Source of the DNA: CBDCNH01 sp965219015
GTDB lineage: Bacteria; Pseudomonadota; Alphaproteobacteria; Rhodobacterales; Rhodobacteraceae
Length of the DNA: 64,000 nt
Assembly (NCBI GenBank): GCA_965219015.1
Contig: CBDCNH010000018.1
Coordinates: 27,188-91,187 of the forward strand
Reading direction: 5' to 3'
The notes under the pieces: model-generated
The model's database searches: none
The model's input: only the letters and a program-made list of their open reading frames with translations
What the model was told of the DNA's origin: nothing
Program-made: the position numbers and the translations under genes
In this document: positions 28,557 through 37,630 of the stretch, piece after piece
Layout of the letters: each line of letters starts with the position of its first letter
Position numbering within the stretch: the first letter of the stretch is position 1

Positions 28557-29308
28557 GTCTCGCCCCCGGAGATCGCGATGGCCTGCCCCGTGACCGACCG
28601 CGCCGCGTCCGAGCAGAGCCAGAGCACCGCGCCCGCGACCTCGTCGGCCGCGATGAGCCGCCGCTGCGGGTTCGACGCCACGAGCGAGGCCACCACGGCG
28701 TCGCGGTCGCGCCCGCTCCGCGCCGTGGCCTCCGCCACCGTACGGTCGAGAAGCGGCGTGTCGACGTAGCCGGGGCAGACCGCGTTCACCGTCACGTCCG
28801 CCCGCGCGGGGTCGCCGGCAAGCTCGACCGCGAGCGCGCGCGTCAGCCCCACGACGCCGTGCTTCGCCGCCACGTAGTCGGCGACGAACGGATAGCCCTT
28901 CAGCCCCGCCGTCGAGCCGATGGCGACGAGCCGCCCCCAGCCGCCGATCCGCCCGAGCCCCGCGCGCCAGAGGTGGAACACGCCCGCGAGGTTGACCGCC
29001 AGCGTCGCGGCGAACGTCTCGGGCGCGAGCTTGCGGAACGCGGTGCCCGTCGCGGCCCCGGCGTTGGCGACGAGGATGTCGGGCGCACCCGCCGCCGCCA
29101 GCATCGCCTCGGTCGCGGCATAGTCGGTCACGTCGGCGACCGCCCAGCCGATGCCCGCGTGCCGCGCCGCCGTCTCGCGGAGCGGCGCCTCGCGCCGGCC
29201 CGTCACCGTGACCCGCGCGCCGGCGCCCGCGAGCGCGAGCGCGACCGCCGCGCCGATGCCGGTGCCGCCCCCGGTCACGACCGCATGGCGTCCGGCGAGC
29301 CCGGTCAA
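28553..29308 (-). CDS. SDR family oxidoreductase (3-hydroxyacyl-CoA dehydrogenase-like)
   Basis: The 251-residue classical SDR has the cofactor motif VVTGGGTGIGAAVA, LVANAG, catalytic Ser in GSTAGLKG, and YVAAKHG (Tyr-x-x-x-Lys). It ends in TGQAIAISGGET. Similar SDRs in aerobic aryl-CoA gene clusters act as 3-hydroxyacyl-CoA or ring-alcohol dehydrogenases. The only in-frame start is TTG at 29308, overlapping the stop of the monooxygenase gene (TTGA), so translation is probably coupled. Confidence 0.9.
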   Translation of the reverse strand: MTGLAGRHAVVTGGGTGIGAAVALALAGAGARVTVTGRREAPLRETAARHAGIGWAVADVTDYAATEAMLAAAGAPDILVANAGAATGTAFRKLAPETFAATLAVNLAGVFHLWRAGLGRIGGWGRLVAIGSTAGLKGYPFVADYVAAKHGVVGLTRALAVELAGDPARADVTVNAVCPGYVDTPLLDRTVAEATARSGRDRDAVVASLVASNPQRRLIAADEVAGAVLWLCSDAARSVTGQAIAISGGET

Positions 29309-31578
29309 CGGGCCTGGTCCGCCAGCCGCCAGAGCTGGTCGCGCCCCGCGAGGTACGGCAGCGGCCAGGGCTCCTGCCGGTCGCCGAGCGCCGCCGCCGC
29401 GTGCAGCGTCCAGTACGGGTCGGCGAGATGCGGCCGCGCCAGCGCCACGAGGTCCGCGCGCCCCGCAAGCAGGATCGCGTTGGCGTGGTCCGCGTCGTGG
29501 ATGTTGCCGACCGCCATCGTGGCGATCCCCGCCTCGTTGCGGATGCGGTCCGCGAAGGGCGTCTGGAACATCCGCCCGTAGACCGGCTTCGCCTCGGGCG
29601 TGGTCTGCCCCGCCGACACGTCGATGATGTCCGCGCCCGCGCCCGCGAAGGCCCGCGCGATCGCCACCGAAGCCTCGGGCGTCATGCCCTCCGCGCCCTG
29701 CCAGTCGTGCGCCGAGATCCTGACCGACATTGGCTTGCCCTCCGGCCACGCCGCCCGGACCGCCGCGACCACCTCGATGGGATAGCGGAGCCGGGCCGCG
29801 AGGTCGCCGCCGTAGGCGTCGTCGCGCCGGTTCGTCAGCGGCGACAGGAACGACGCCAGCAGGTAGCCGTGCGCCGCATGGACCTCGAGCATGTCGAAGC
29901 CCGCCCGGTCCGCCATCCGGGCCGCGGCGACGAAGGCGTCGCGCACCCGGTCCATGTCGTCCCGGTCCATCGCGCGCGGCGTCGCGTTCCGCGCCGACCA
30001 CGGGATCGCCGAGGCCGAGATGAGCGGCCAGTTGCCGGCGTCGAGCGGCGCGTCCATCTCCTCCCAGCCCAGCTGCGTCGAGCCCTTGCGCCCGGCATGG
30101 CCGATCTGCGCGCAGAGCTTCGCCCCGGTCTCGGCGTGGACGAACGCCGCGAGCCGCGCCCAGGCCGCCTCGTGCTCGGGCGCGTAGAGGCCGGGGCAGC
30201 CCGGCGTGATCCGCCCCTCCGGCGACACGCAGGTCATCTCCGTGTAGACGAGCGCCGCCCCGCCCTTCGCCCGCTCGGCGTAATGCACGAAGTGCCAGTC
30301 CGTCGGGCAGCCGTCCACCGCGCGGTACTGCGCCATCGGCGAGACCACGATGCGGTTCCTCAGCGCCATGTCGCGCAGCCGGAACGGCGCCAGCATCGGC
30401 GGCCGCGGCGGCCCGTCGGGGTTGCCCGCGCGCGCCTGGAACCAGGCCTCCGCCTCCATGAGCCAGGCCGGGTCGCGAAGCCGCAGGTTCTCGTGCGCGA
30501 TCCGCTGCGAGCGCGTCAGCAGCGCATAGGCGAACTGCACCGGCTCCATCGGCAGGTAGCGCTCGACGTCCTCGAACCACTCCAGGCTGTTCCGCGCCGC
30601 CGACTGCAGCCGCAGCACCTCGACGCGGCGGCGGTCCTCGTAGCGCGCGAACGCCGCCCCGAGGCCCGTCTCCTCGGTGATCGCGTCGGCGAGCTCGATC
30701 GCGCTCTCGAGCGCGAGCTTCGTCCCCGAGCCGATCGAGAAATGCGCCGTCGCGGCCGCGTCGCCCATCAGGACGATGTTCTCGTGCGACCAGCGCTCGC
30801 AGAGCACGCGCGGGAACACGCGCCAGGCGGACCCCTTCAGGTGCGGCGCGTTGCTGAGGAGCGGCTCCCCGCCGAGGTGCTTCGCGAAGATCGCCTCGCA
30901 GGCCGCCGTGCTCTCGGCCTCCGTCATCGCGCCGAAGCCCGCCGCCTCCCAGGTGGCCGCGCTGCACTCGACGATGAACGTCGCGGTCTCGGGGTCGAAC
31001 TGGTAGGCATGCGCCCAGACCCAGCCGTGCGGCGTGCGCTCGAAGATGAAGGTGAACGCCTCCTCGAAGCGCGCGCGCGTGCCGAGCCAGGTGAAGCGGT
31101 TCCGCGCCATCGTCTCGACCGGCCGGAACGCGTCCGCGAAGTCCCGCCGGGTGCGCGAGTTGAGCCCGTCCGCCGCGACGAGGAGGTCATGGCCGGCGGC
31201 AAGCTCCGCCGGCGACGCCACCTCGGTCTCGAAGCTGAGCTCGACCCCCACCTCCCGCGCCCGTGCCTGCAGCAGCATCAGAAGCCGCCGCCGCCCGATG
31301 CCGCAGAAGCCGTGCCCGGTCGAGACCGTCCGCACGCCGTCCTTGACCACCGCCACGTCGTCCCACCAGGCGAAGCTCGCGCGGATCGCCTCCGCGCTCG
31401 GCGCGTCGTTGGCGGCGAGCGTGCCCAGCGTCTCGTCCGACAGCACCACGCCCCAGCCGAAGGTGTCGTTCGGGCGGTTGCGTTCGTAGACCGTCACCGT
31501 ATGCGCGGGGTCTCGCAGCTTCGCCGAGATCGCGAAATAGAGCCCGGCCGGCCCGCCGCCCAGCACCGCAATCCGCAT
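29305..31578 (-). CDS. bifunctional aryl-CoA monooxygenase/reductase (2-aminobenzoyl-CoA or salicylyl-CoA type)
   Basis: This 757-residue fusion has an N-terminal flavin monooxygenase with the FAD fingerprint VLGGGPAGLYFAI, DLLVAADGLNSRTR and VLMGDAAATAHF. From about residue 372 it continues into an old-yellow-enzyme domain (LRNRIVVSPMAQYRA, LCAQIGHAGRKGS, EVHAAHGYLLASFLSPLTNRRDD). This exact architecture is that of 2-aminobenzoyl-CoA monooxygenase/reductase of Azoarcus evansii, which hydroxylates and then reduces the ring to 2-amino-5-oxocyclohex-1-enecarboxyl-CoA. Databases often name it salicylyl-CoA 5-hydroxylase/oxidoreductase. It is the first gene of an eight-gene minus-strand operon ending at ridA. 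Confidence 0.92.
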   Translation of the reverse strand: MRIAVLGGGPAGLYFAISAKLRDPAHTVTVYERNRPNDTFGWGVVLSDETLGTLAANDAPSAEAIRASFAWWDDVAVVKDGVRTVSTGHGFCGIGRRRLLMLLQARAREVGVELSFETEVASPAELAAGHDLLVAADGLNSRTRRDFADAFRPVETMARNRFTWLGTRARFEEAFTFIFERTPHGWVWAHAYQFDPETATFIVECSAATWEAAGFGAMTEAESTAACEAIFAKHLGGEPLLSNAPHLKGSAWRVFPRVLCERWSHENIVLMGDAAATAHFSIGSGTKLALESAIELADAITEETGLGAAFARYEDRRRVEVLRLQSAARNSLEWFEDVERYLPMEPVQFAYALLTRSQRIAHENLRLRDPAWLMEAEAWFQARAGNPDGPPRPPMLAPFRLRDMALRNRIVVSPMAQYRAVDGCPTDWHFVHYAERAKGGAALVYTEMTCVSPEGRITPGCPGLYAPEHEAAWARLAAFVHAETGAKLCAQIGHAGRKGSTQLGWEEMDAPLDAGNWPLISASAIPWSARNATPRAMDRDDMDRVRDAFVAAARMADRAGFDMLEVHAAHGYLLASFLSPLTNRRDDAYGGDLAARLRYPIEVVAAVRAAWPEGKPMSVRISAHDWQGAEGMTPEASVAIARAFAGAGADIIDVSAGQTTPEAKPVYGRMFQTPFADRIRNEAGIATMAVGNIHDADHANAILLAGRADLVALARPHLADPYWTLHAAAALGDRQEPWPLPYLAGRDQLWRLADQAR

Positions 31579-31673
31579 TCGGCTCCCTCGATGTCCCAGG
31601 GCATCACTCTGGCACCGGGAGGAGATGTTTCAAGCCGGAAACGTCCAGATGCGGCGAATCGGGCCCGCAAACG

Positions 31674-31701
31674 CAAAACGCCGGCGCGAGGCACCGGCGT
31701 T
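31674..31701 (-). terminator. hairpin terminator after the yjbE-like gene
   Basis: On the minus strand an 8-bp stem (AACGCCGG with its complement) and 9-base loop are followed by TTTT. It lies 25 bases past the stop of the small exported protein and separates the exopolysaccharide operon from the aromatic-CoA operon. Confidence 0.75.
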
Positions 31702-31725
31702 CGCAAGTCCGCTGGGTCCGAGAGG

Positions 31726-31992
31726 TTACTCCAGCGAGCCCGTCGTCGCCGTGGCCGTCGTGGTCCCCGTGCCGTTGTTGTTGTCGTCGTTGTTGTTCGT
31801 GGCAACGAGGATCGCCGCCAGCGCAACCGCGCCGAGCGCCACATAGGTGCCGTTGAGGCTGCTCGACGGCCCTTGCGTCGGCGGAGCGACGGCGACCGGA
31901 GCTTCCGGAACCGGTGCGGCAAGGTTGCCGGCGCTTGCGGCGCCTGCGAAGGACGTCGCCAAGGCGAACGCCAGAACGGTGAGTTTCTTCAT
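31726..31992 (-). CDS. small exported protein, YjbE-like
   Basis: The 88-residue product has a signal peptide (MKKLTVLAFALATSFAGAASA), a Pro/Val-rich segment, one hydrophobic stretch (YVALGAVALAAILVA) and a tail rich in Asn, Asp, Gly and Thr. Size, composition and position beside yjbF- and yjbH-like genes fit YjbE of the yjbEFGH exopolysaccharide operon. The ATG at 31992 is chosen because CAGGAG lies upstream and the signal peptide starts there. It is followed by a terminator. Confidence 0.65.
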   Translation of the reverse strand: MKKLTVLAFALATSFAGAASAGNLAAPVPEAPVAVAPPTQGPSSSLNGTYVALGAVALAAILVATNNNDDNNNGTGTTTATATTGSLE

Positions 31993-32068
31993 GGCGGGGC
32001 TCCTGAATTCCATGTCTTCTGCGACTTAGCATCGTTCCTGCCGACAGGGAAGTCCCCTGCGGAGTCCG

Positions 32069-32716
32069 TCAGCGATCAAGCGCCTGCACGTCGGCATAGC
32101 CGATCCGGGCGCCAAGCCATTGATGCGACTGCCTGATCCTGCCGGCTGGATCGATCCACCACACGTTCGTCGGCCCGTTTTCGCAGCGCTCCGTCACGCG
32201 CTGCACGAGATATGGGCGCTCGGCGACAGCAATTGTCTCACGCGCTGTTGCCGAAAGGCCGCAAACGAACGTCTGCCGGATCGGCTGATCGTCGCCGTCG
32301 AGGGTCACGTAGAGCCGCTCCGTGCGCCCCGTTCCCGCGCCAAGCGTCCGTGCGGCGGGTGCGCCGGCCGACATCAGATCTGGCCCGAGACCGCGCGTCG
32401 CGACGATGACCCCATCGCGCACGCCGAGCGTCGTGGCGTCCCCCGTCGTCCACGTCGTCACGGCACCGTTCTGCGCGAGCGGCACCAGCACCGCCTTCGC
32501 CTCGCGCTTCGGGATCGAGACGTAGAGGCCGGGCGTGGTCATGCGCGCGACGCTCGCCGCGGTCGGCGCGACGAAGGGCGCAGGCGGCCCGGCGCGGCGC
32601 TTGGCGATGGCCGCGCGGATCACCGACACCGGATCGGCGGGCTGGCGCGGCTCGGACGAGCACGCCGCCACTGCAAGCGCCAGCGCCGCCGAGAAGGCCG
32701 CGCGCCTCACCGCCAT
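32069..32716 (-). CDS. YjbF/GfcB family outer-membrane lipoprotein
   Basis: The 215-residue product has a lipoprotein signal with lipobox LAVAACSS, so Cys19 would be lipidated. The mature part matches the YjbF/GfcB family (Group 4 capsule lipoprotein), including TPGLYVSIPKREAKAVLV and GPTNVWWIDPAGRIRQSHQWLG. Proteins of this family accompany exopolysaccharide export. It overlaps the YjbH gene by ten bases. Confidence 0.82.
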   Translation of the reverse strand: MAVRRAAFSAALALAVAACSSEPRQPADPVSVIRAAIAKRRAGPPAPFVAPTAASVARMTTPGLYVSIPKREAKAVLVPLAQNGAVTTWTTGDATTLGVRDGVIVATRGLGPDLMSAGAPAARTLGAGTGRTERLYVTLDGDDQPIRQTFVCGLSATARETIAVAERPYLVQRVTERCENGPTNVWWIDPAGRIRQSHQWLGARIGYADVQALDR

Positions 32717-34860
32717 ACCCGCCCCCACTGGCCCTCGACGTGCTCGGCGTCGTAGCTCCGCACGAGTGGCTCCAGCCGGCCGTTGACCCCGAGCCGCGCG
32801 CCCCCGTCGCGGGTGATCGGCCGGATCACGGTCGCGGCGGACCGGCGCGACGGCTGGCCGATGGCCCAGGTCACGGGGATGTTGATGAAGATGCCCTTGT
32901 CGAACGATCCCTCGCCGAACTCCTCCGCCGAGACATCGGTGAAGGTGGCGAAGGCCCCGACGTTCCAGCCGTTGGCGAACTCGCGGGTCAGCGTGAAGGT
33001 GGCGCCGTAGTCGCCTGCGAGGTACCGGCCCGCGTCGACCTCGCCGTGGTAGCCGCCGCCGAAGTCGTAATAGGCCGAGGCATGGCCCGTCACGACGTCG
33101 TAGTCGCGGAACCCGAACCGCTGGTCGAAGTCGCGCTGCCGGGCGTAGTTGACCTCCGCGCCGAGCGCGAGCCGGCGCGCGACCGGCTTCCAGAGCACCT
33201 CCGCCGAGACGCCGCCGAACTGCTGCTCGAGATAGCCCGCCGTCAGCCGTCCGTAGAACGGCCCCCGCGGATGCACGTAGTAGGCCGCCGTCAGCGTCTC
33301 GAGCGCCACGCCGTCCTGGCGGTCGTAGAGATAGGTGTCGGTCCTCACGCGGGGCAGCCTTGAGCTCGCGACCCGCGTCACGTCGTCGAGCGTGCCCACG
33401 AGCCGCTGCGTCAGAGCGCCCGCGACCACCAGCCCGGGCGCGATGTCGACCGCTCCCGTGAGCCGGGCGCCGAGATCGGCGCGGATCGGGTCGTCCGGGT
33501 CGAAGGTGCTGAAGCGGACGTAGGGGCCAAGCCCGTAGGTGAAGCGCGGGTACCGGCCCTCCGCGTAATCGCTCCGCGGCGGCAGCGGCCCGCCCGCGTC
33601 CTCGATGCGCGTCCGCGCGAGCAGCGCCGCCGCGCTGTCGGGCGCGAACTCCAGCGCCTCGAGGTCGCGGCGGCGCAGCACCACCGACGAGGTCGCGACG
33701 CCAGCGACCACCGGCTCGATGCGGAACGTCTCGACCGAGGCCGGGAGCAGCGCCGCCAGCGCCCGCGCCGTCCGTCCGATGGCCTGCGCCTCGGCGTCGT
33801 AGCGGCGGTTGACGATGCGGACGGTGGCGACCTCGGGCGCGAGGCTCAGCGCCTCGAGCGTGATCCCGTCCGCGCCGAGCACGCCGGCGAGCGTCGCCCG
33901 CGCCCGGTCGGCGGTGGCGGGCGTCGCGGCCCACGACGTCGACCAGGCGGCGGGATCGGCCGCACGGCCCGGGCGCACCTTGACGGGCAGCGGCCCCGGC
34001 CCGAGGAGCCCGAGGTCGCCCGGCCGCGTGGTCGGGTTGAACGCGAGTTGCACGCTCAGCCCGAGTTCCGAGCCGTAGAGATAATAGCCGCCGACCTTCA
34101 CCGCGTCGTTGACCCTGTATTCAACCCCGAGGTTGAACGGGCTCTTGCGCTCGAAGATGCCCCGCCGCTCGGCCTCCACGAAATACGCGTCGGAGGAATA
34201 CTCGAGCTTGAGCCCGATCTTGTCCGTCGCGGTCCATTCGATGCCGGCGAAGGGCGCCGCCGGGCCGCGGAAGAAGTCCTTGAAGTTGGGCTTGCCGCCC
34301 CGGCCCACGTCGGGACGCGAACGGTCGCCGAACGGCGAGCCGATGTCGCCGAAGGTTCCGAGCCGCCCCCAGCCGAGGCCCGCCGTCACCTTGACCGACG
34401 GCAGGACGTGCTTCGTCGCGGCGACGTACTCGCCCGAGAAGAGCCCGGTGCCGGCGAAGTCCTGCAGCCCGAAGGTCACTGCCGGGAGGTATCGCCCTTC
34501 GCGCAGGGCCAGGATCCGCAGGTCGAAGCTGCGGTCGTAATACGTGTCGAACCCGTCGAAGAGCCCGTCGCCCGGCGTCGTGTAGCGGTTCCAGTTGCGG
34601 ATGCCGGTGTAGCGGAACGAGCCCGAGACGCGGGGCAGGAGCTGGAAGCTCAGCGTGGTGCGGCCAAGCCCTGCGAAGAGCCCGTAGCCGAGCGTGACCT
34701 CGCCGTCGGGCTGCGCCTCGCCCGAAGGCATGTCGACGAGGCCCGGGGCGCCGTAGAGGTTCAGGCTCGGCGCGGTCGGAGCCTCGGCACGCGCCGGCAC
34801 CACCGCCGCGAGACCGATCGCCGCCGCCCCGCAGACCGCCCTGTGCAGGGTCGCAGCCAT
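32707..34860 (-). CDS. YjbH family exopolysaccharide outer-membrane protein
   Basis: The 717-residue exported protein has a signal peptide (ending near VPARAEA) and the family opening SLNLYGAPGLVDMPSGEAQPDG. It is rich in amphipathic beta strands with aromatic residues, as expected of an outer-membrane barrel (YjbH/GfcD). The ATG at 34860 has GGAGG seven bases upstream and starts a signal peptide. An upstream in-frame ATG at 34911 would hide it. It lies between a sugar transferase gene and the YjbF gene. A yjbG gene was not found. Confidence 0.85.
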   Translation of the reverse strand: MAATLHRAVCGAAAIGLAAVVPARAEAPTAPSLNLYGAPGLVDMPSGEAQPDGEVTLGYGLFAGLGRTTLSFQLLPRVSGSFRYTGIRNWNRYTTPGDGLFDGFDTYYDRSFDLRILALREGRYLPAVTFGLQDFAGTGLFSGEYVAATKHVLPSVKVTAGLGWGRLGTFGDIGSPFGDRSRPDVGRGGKPNFKDFFRGPAAPFAGIEWTATDKIGLKLEYSSDAYFVEAERRGIFERKSPFNLGVEYRVNDAVKVGGYYLYGSELGLSVQLAFNPTTRPGDLGLLGPGPLPVKVRPGRAADPAAWSTSWAATPATADRARATLAGVLGADGITLEALSLAPEVATVRIVNRRYDAEAQAIGRTARALAALLPASVETFRIEPVVAGVATSSVVLRRRDLEALEFAPDSAAALLARTRIEDAGGPLPPRSDYAEGRYPRFTYGLGPYVRFSTFDPDDPIRADLGARLTGAVDIAPGLVVAGALTQRLVGTLDDVTRVASSRLPRVRTDTYLYDRQDGVALETLTAAYYVHPRGPFYGRLTAGYLEQQFGGVSAEVLWKPVARRLALGAEVNYARQRDFDQRFGFRDYDVVTGHASAYYDFGGGYHGEVDAGRYLAGDYGATFTLTREFANGWNVGAFATFTDVSAEEFGEGSFDKGIFINIPVTWAIGQPSRRSAATVIRPITRDGGARLGVNGRLEPLVRSYDAEHVEGQWGRVWR

Positions 34861-34921
34861 CGCTCGCCTCCAAACCGGCGTCACCATATGGGGCGGCTCC
34901 GAACGCCGCAATCCGCCTTCG

Positions 34922-35548
34922 TCACCGCACCCGCCGGGCGTTGCCGATGGTCCGCAGCATCAGGATCCAGTCGTGGCAGACCGAAGGCCGGCGCTGGTAG
35001 AGAAGGTCGATCCGCGCCTTTCGGGGCACGCAGCGGCGCACGTAGACCGCATCCGTCTCGGCTGCGTCGCGGCAGGCGGCCAGCAGCCGCTCCTCGTGCG
35101 CGTGAAAGGCGATGCTGGCGAGCCCGGTGATCCCCGGACGGCTGCGGAGCACATCGGCGTAAAGCGCCGGGTAGCGCTCGACGTATTCGCGGAGCGGCGG
35201 TCGCGGGCCGACGAAGCTGATGTCGCCGGCGAGGATGTTCCACAGCTGCGGGATCTCGTCGAGCCGCTTGCGCCGCAGCCAGGCCCCCATCGGCGTGATC
35301 CGCGCCGACTTGTCGCCGCCCGAGACGCCGCGGTCGCCGGGATCGACGCGCATGGTGCGGAGCTTGACGAGCCCGAACGCCCGCGTCGGCGACCGCATCC
35401 GCTCGGAGACGTGGAACAGCGGCCGCCCGTCGGTGATGGCGAGGAACGCGAGGAGGATGCCGAACGGGATCGCGAGGAACGCCACCAGCCCGACCGCCCA
35501 GACGATGTCGAAGAGGCGCTTCGTCGGGGTCACGCGAGCGCCCGCCAT
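34922..35548 (-). CDS. bacterial sugar transferase (initiating phosphoglycosyltransferase)
   Basis: The ~205-residue protein has one N-terminal membrane segment (IVWAVGLVAFLAIPFGILL) followed by the family core: GLVKLRTMR, the RKRLDEIPQLWNILAGDISFVGPRPPL signature in two parts, and RPGITGLASI. Such enzymes move a sugar-1-phosphate onto undecaprenyl phosphate to begin polysaccharide synthesis. Starts: ATG at 35548, or GTG at 35533 giving the usual 4-bp overlap with the epimerase. It is the third gene of the wzz-like to yjbE operon. Confidence 0.92.
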   Translation of the reverse strand: MAGARVTPTKRLFDIVWAVGLVAFLAIPFGILLAFLAITDGRPLFHVSERMRSPTRAFGLVKLRTMRVDPGDRGVSGGDKSARITPMGAWLRRKRLDEIPQLWNILAGDISFVGPRPPLREYVERYPALYADVLRSRPGITGLASIAFHAHEERLLAACRDAAETDAVYVRRCVPRKARIDLLYQRRPSVCHDWILMLRTIGNARRVR

Positions 35549-36333
35549 TCGGCCACGAGCGCCGCGGGATCGGCGGGCTCGAGCGGCATGAGGCGGCCGA
35601 GCGCCGTCACGTCGACGAGCGCGCGCGGGATCGCCGAGGGCGGCGCGGCGCGGCGCTCGACCGCGGCACCCGCGGCGGCGCAGAGCGCATCCATCGCCAC
35701 CGCGCCGGGGCTCGCGACGTTGAGGACGCGCGGCAGGGTTTCGCCACGAAGCGCGCGGCGCACGAGCGCACCGAGCACGTCGCCCAGCGTTCGCGGCCCG
35801 ATGTAGGACCGCAGCGGCGCGCTGCCGTCCGGAAAGCGGTCGAGCGTCACCGGCCCGCCGCGCGCGATGGCGGCGAAGAGCGCGTCCGCCCCCGCCACGT
35901 TGCCGATGCGGAGGCAGGTCACGCCCGGCGCTCCCGCGAGCGCCGCCTCCATCTCGGCCTTGGCCTTCCCATAGGCGCCGTCCGGGTGCTGCGCGGCGTC
36001 CTCGGCGGCGGGCGCATCGGTCCGCCCGTAGACCGCGGCCGACGAGGCGACGAGGATAGGCCCGCGCGCCGCCCGCAGCGTCGCGAGCGCGAGGGCCGTG
36101 TTGTCCGCGAGCCGCGGACCCGAGAGCACGCCCGCGAGCGCGATCACCGCCACCGGCGCGATCCGGGGCGGCGGCCCGCCGAGGATGTCCCAGTCCGACC
36201 GCGTGAGCCAGCGGGGCACGAACCCTTCGGGCGGGCGGGCCTCCCAGGCACGCCGGAGGAGCGTGCCGACCCGGCCGCCGGCGCCCGTGACGACGACGGC
36301 GGGCCGACCGGAGCCGGGCCCGTCAGCGGCGAT
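35530..36333 (-). CDS. NAD-dependent epimerase/dehydratase family protein, start codon unclear
   Basis: The reading frame encodes a Rossmann start (RPAVVVTGAGGRVGTLLRR), then VASSAAVYGRTD, the catalytic-like YGKAK (Tyr-x-x-x-Lys), and a short C-domain, about 265 residues in all. The first ATG, GTG or TTG in frame is at 36219, which would delete the whole nucleotide-binding motif. Upstream of it the frame stays open to a TGA near 36406 with only ATT (36348) and ATC (36333) as conceivable starts. I mark the ATC end arbitrarily; ATT has a GGGGTG sequence upstream. It overlaps the 3' end of the Wzz-like gene. Confidence 0.7.
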   Translation of the reverse strand: MAADGPGSGRPAVVVTGAGGRVGTLLRRAWEARPPEGFVPRWLTRSDWDILGGPPPRIAPVAVIALAGVLSGPRLADNTALALATLRAARGPILVASSAAVYGRTDAPAAEDAAQHPDGAYGKAKAEMEAALAGAPGVTCLRIGNVAGADALFAAIARGGPVTLDRFPDGSAPLRSYIGPRTLGDVLGALVRRALRGETLPRVLNVASPGAVAMDALCAAAGAAVERRAAPPSAIPRALVDVTALGRLMPLEPADPAALVAEWRALA

Positions 36334-37630
36334 CGCGGACGCTGTAATAGACGAGCACCCCGATCGACCACAGCAGGAACGCGAAGAGCCCGGCGAGCCC
36401 CAGGATCACCCAGCGCCGGGGATATTCCGCGGCCTCGGCCAAGGTCGGCTCGATGTAGGCCGCGAGATAGCGCGACTGCCTGTTGGCATCGGCGACGGCT
36501 GTGTTGTAGCTCGCCTGCGCGGTCACGTAGGCGGTCTCGGCGAACTGCTCGTCGACCTTCAGTCGCTCGAACTCGGACACGACGGTCGCGTAGTCCTCGC
36601 CTCCCGGCCCCTGCCCGCCGACGCCGAACTTGCGGCGCTCCTCGTCGATGCGGTCCTGGATGACGCCGATCTTGCGGTCGGCCTGCTTGATGCGCGGGTC
36701 GTTGGGCTGTGCGACCTCCTTCAGGAGGTCGAGCTGGATCACCGATTCCGCGAGCTGGCCGTTGAGCGTGTTGAGAAGCGCCATCTGCGCCTCGAGGTCG
36801 GCCTGCGGATCGACCATCAAGGTGCGGAGCCGGAACGCCGTCAGCGCCTGGCGCGAGGCCTTCTGGCGCTCGATGGCGTTGTCGAGGTCTTCCTGCGCGT
36901 AGCGCGTCACGTCGGACCGGGCGATCGCGGAGAGCTTGTTGATCATCACGCTGCTCTCCTTGAAGATCGCAGCGGAGATCGCCTGGGCATCTTCAGGCTT
37001 GAACGCGGTCACGCGCACCTCGATGAGCCCGGTGCCGGTGTCGTAGTTCACGCGCACCATGCGATGCCAGTAGCGCACCAGATCCTCGACGCTGCCGGAC
37101 TTGTCGAAGGCGAAGAGCGGGTCGCCGTCGTAGGGCTCGGAGAACTTTGCGACGAGGCCCAGCTCGTCGTTGAGCCGGCTGACGAGCTCCTGGCTCAGGA
37201 TGAACTTGTAGAGGATGTCGCTGTCCTTGGTCGCCGACGAGCCCGACAGCGACGCGAGGCCGCCGAAGATGTCGAGCGCGGAGTGCGATTCCTCCTTGCG
37301 GACGGAAAAGCCGACGGTCGAGGCGTACTGGTCGGTGGTGCGGAACGCGAGGTACCAGCCGAGGACCGCGAGGGGCGCCAGCACGCACAGCGCGAAGGTG
37401 GCGATGACCCCCCAGTGGCGTGCCTTGGCGCGGGCCGGCTGCGCGAAGCGGCGGACGCGGCCCATGCCGGGCTCGGGCGGCGTGGCGGCGGGCGCGGGCG
37501 GTGCTGCGGGCCGGGGCGGGGCAGCAGGCTTCGGAGCTGCCGGGCGAACCACCTTCAGGGGCGCTGTCGCCGCGCCGCCGCGCGCGGGTGCCGCCGCCCG
37601 GGTCCGCTCGTCGCCGTCGTTCTCGCTCAT
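36323..37630 (-). CDS. Wzz/KpsE-type polysaccharide chain-length or export inner-membrane protein
   Basis: The 435-residue protein has a Pro/Ala-rich cytoplasmic N-terminus, a transmembrane helix at about residues 75-93 (FALCVLAPLAVLGWYLAF) and a Wzz-like periplasmic domain (DQYASTVGFSVRKEES). Long coiled-coil stretches span 230-380, and a second helix lies near the C-terminus (WVILGLAGLFAFLLWSIGVLVYY). This is the layout of capsule-export KpsE/RkpR/Wzz proteins. It is the first gene of the minus-strand exopolysaccharide operon. Confidence 0.9.
   Translation of the reverse strand: MSENDGDERTRAAAPARGGAATAPLKVVRPAAPKPAAPPRPAAPPAPAATPPEPGMGRVRRFAQPARAKARHWGVIATFALCVLAPLAVLGWYLAFRTTDQYASTVGFSVRKEESHSALDIFGGLASLSGSSATKDSDILYKFILSQELVSRLNDELGLVAKFSEPYDGDPLFAFDKSGSVEDLVRYWHRMVRVNYDTGTGLIEVRVTAFKPEDAQAISAAIFKESSVMINKLSAIARSDVTRYAQEDLDNAIERQKASRQALTAFRLRTLMVDPQADLEAQMALLNTLNGQLAESVIQLDLLKEVAQPNDPRIKQADRKIGVIQDRIDEERRKFGVGGQGPGGEDYATVVSEFERLKVDEQFAETAYVTAQASYNTAVADANRQSRYLAAYIEPTLAEAAEYPRRWVILGLAGLFAFLLWSIGVLVYYSVRDRR

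Noticed and set aside
29401..32136. 911-codon plus-strand open frame opposite the monooxygenase fusion
   Set aside because: It runs antisense to three well-supported genes and its product is Arg/Asp/His repeats typical of shadow translation.
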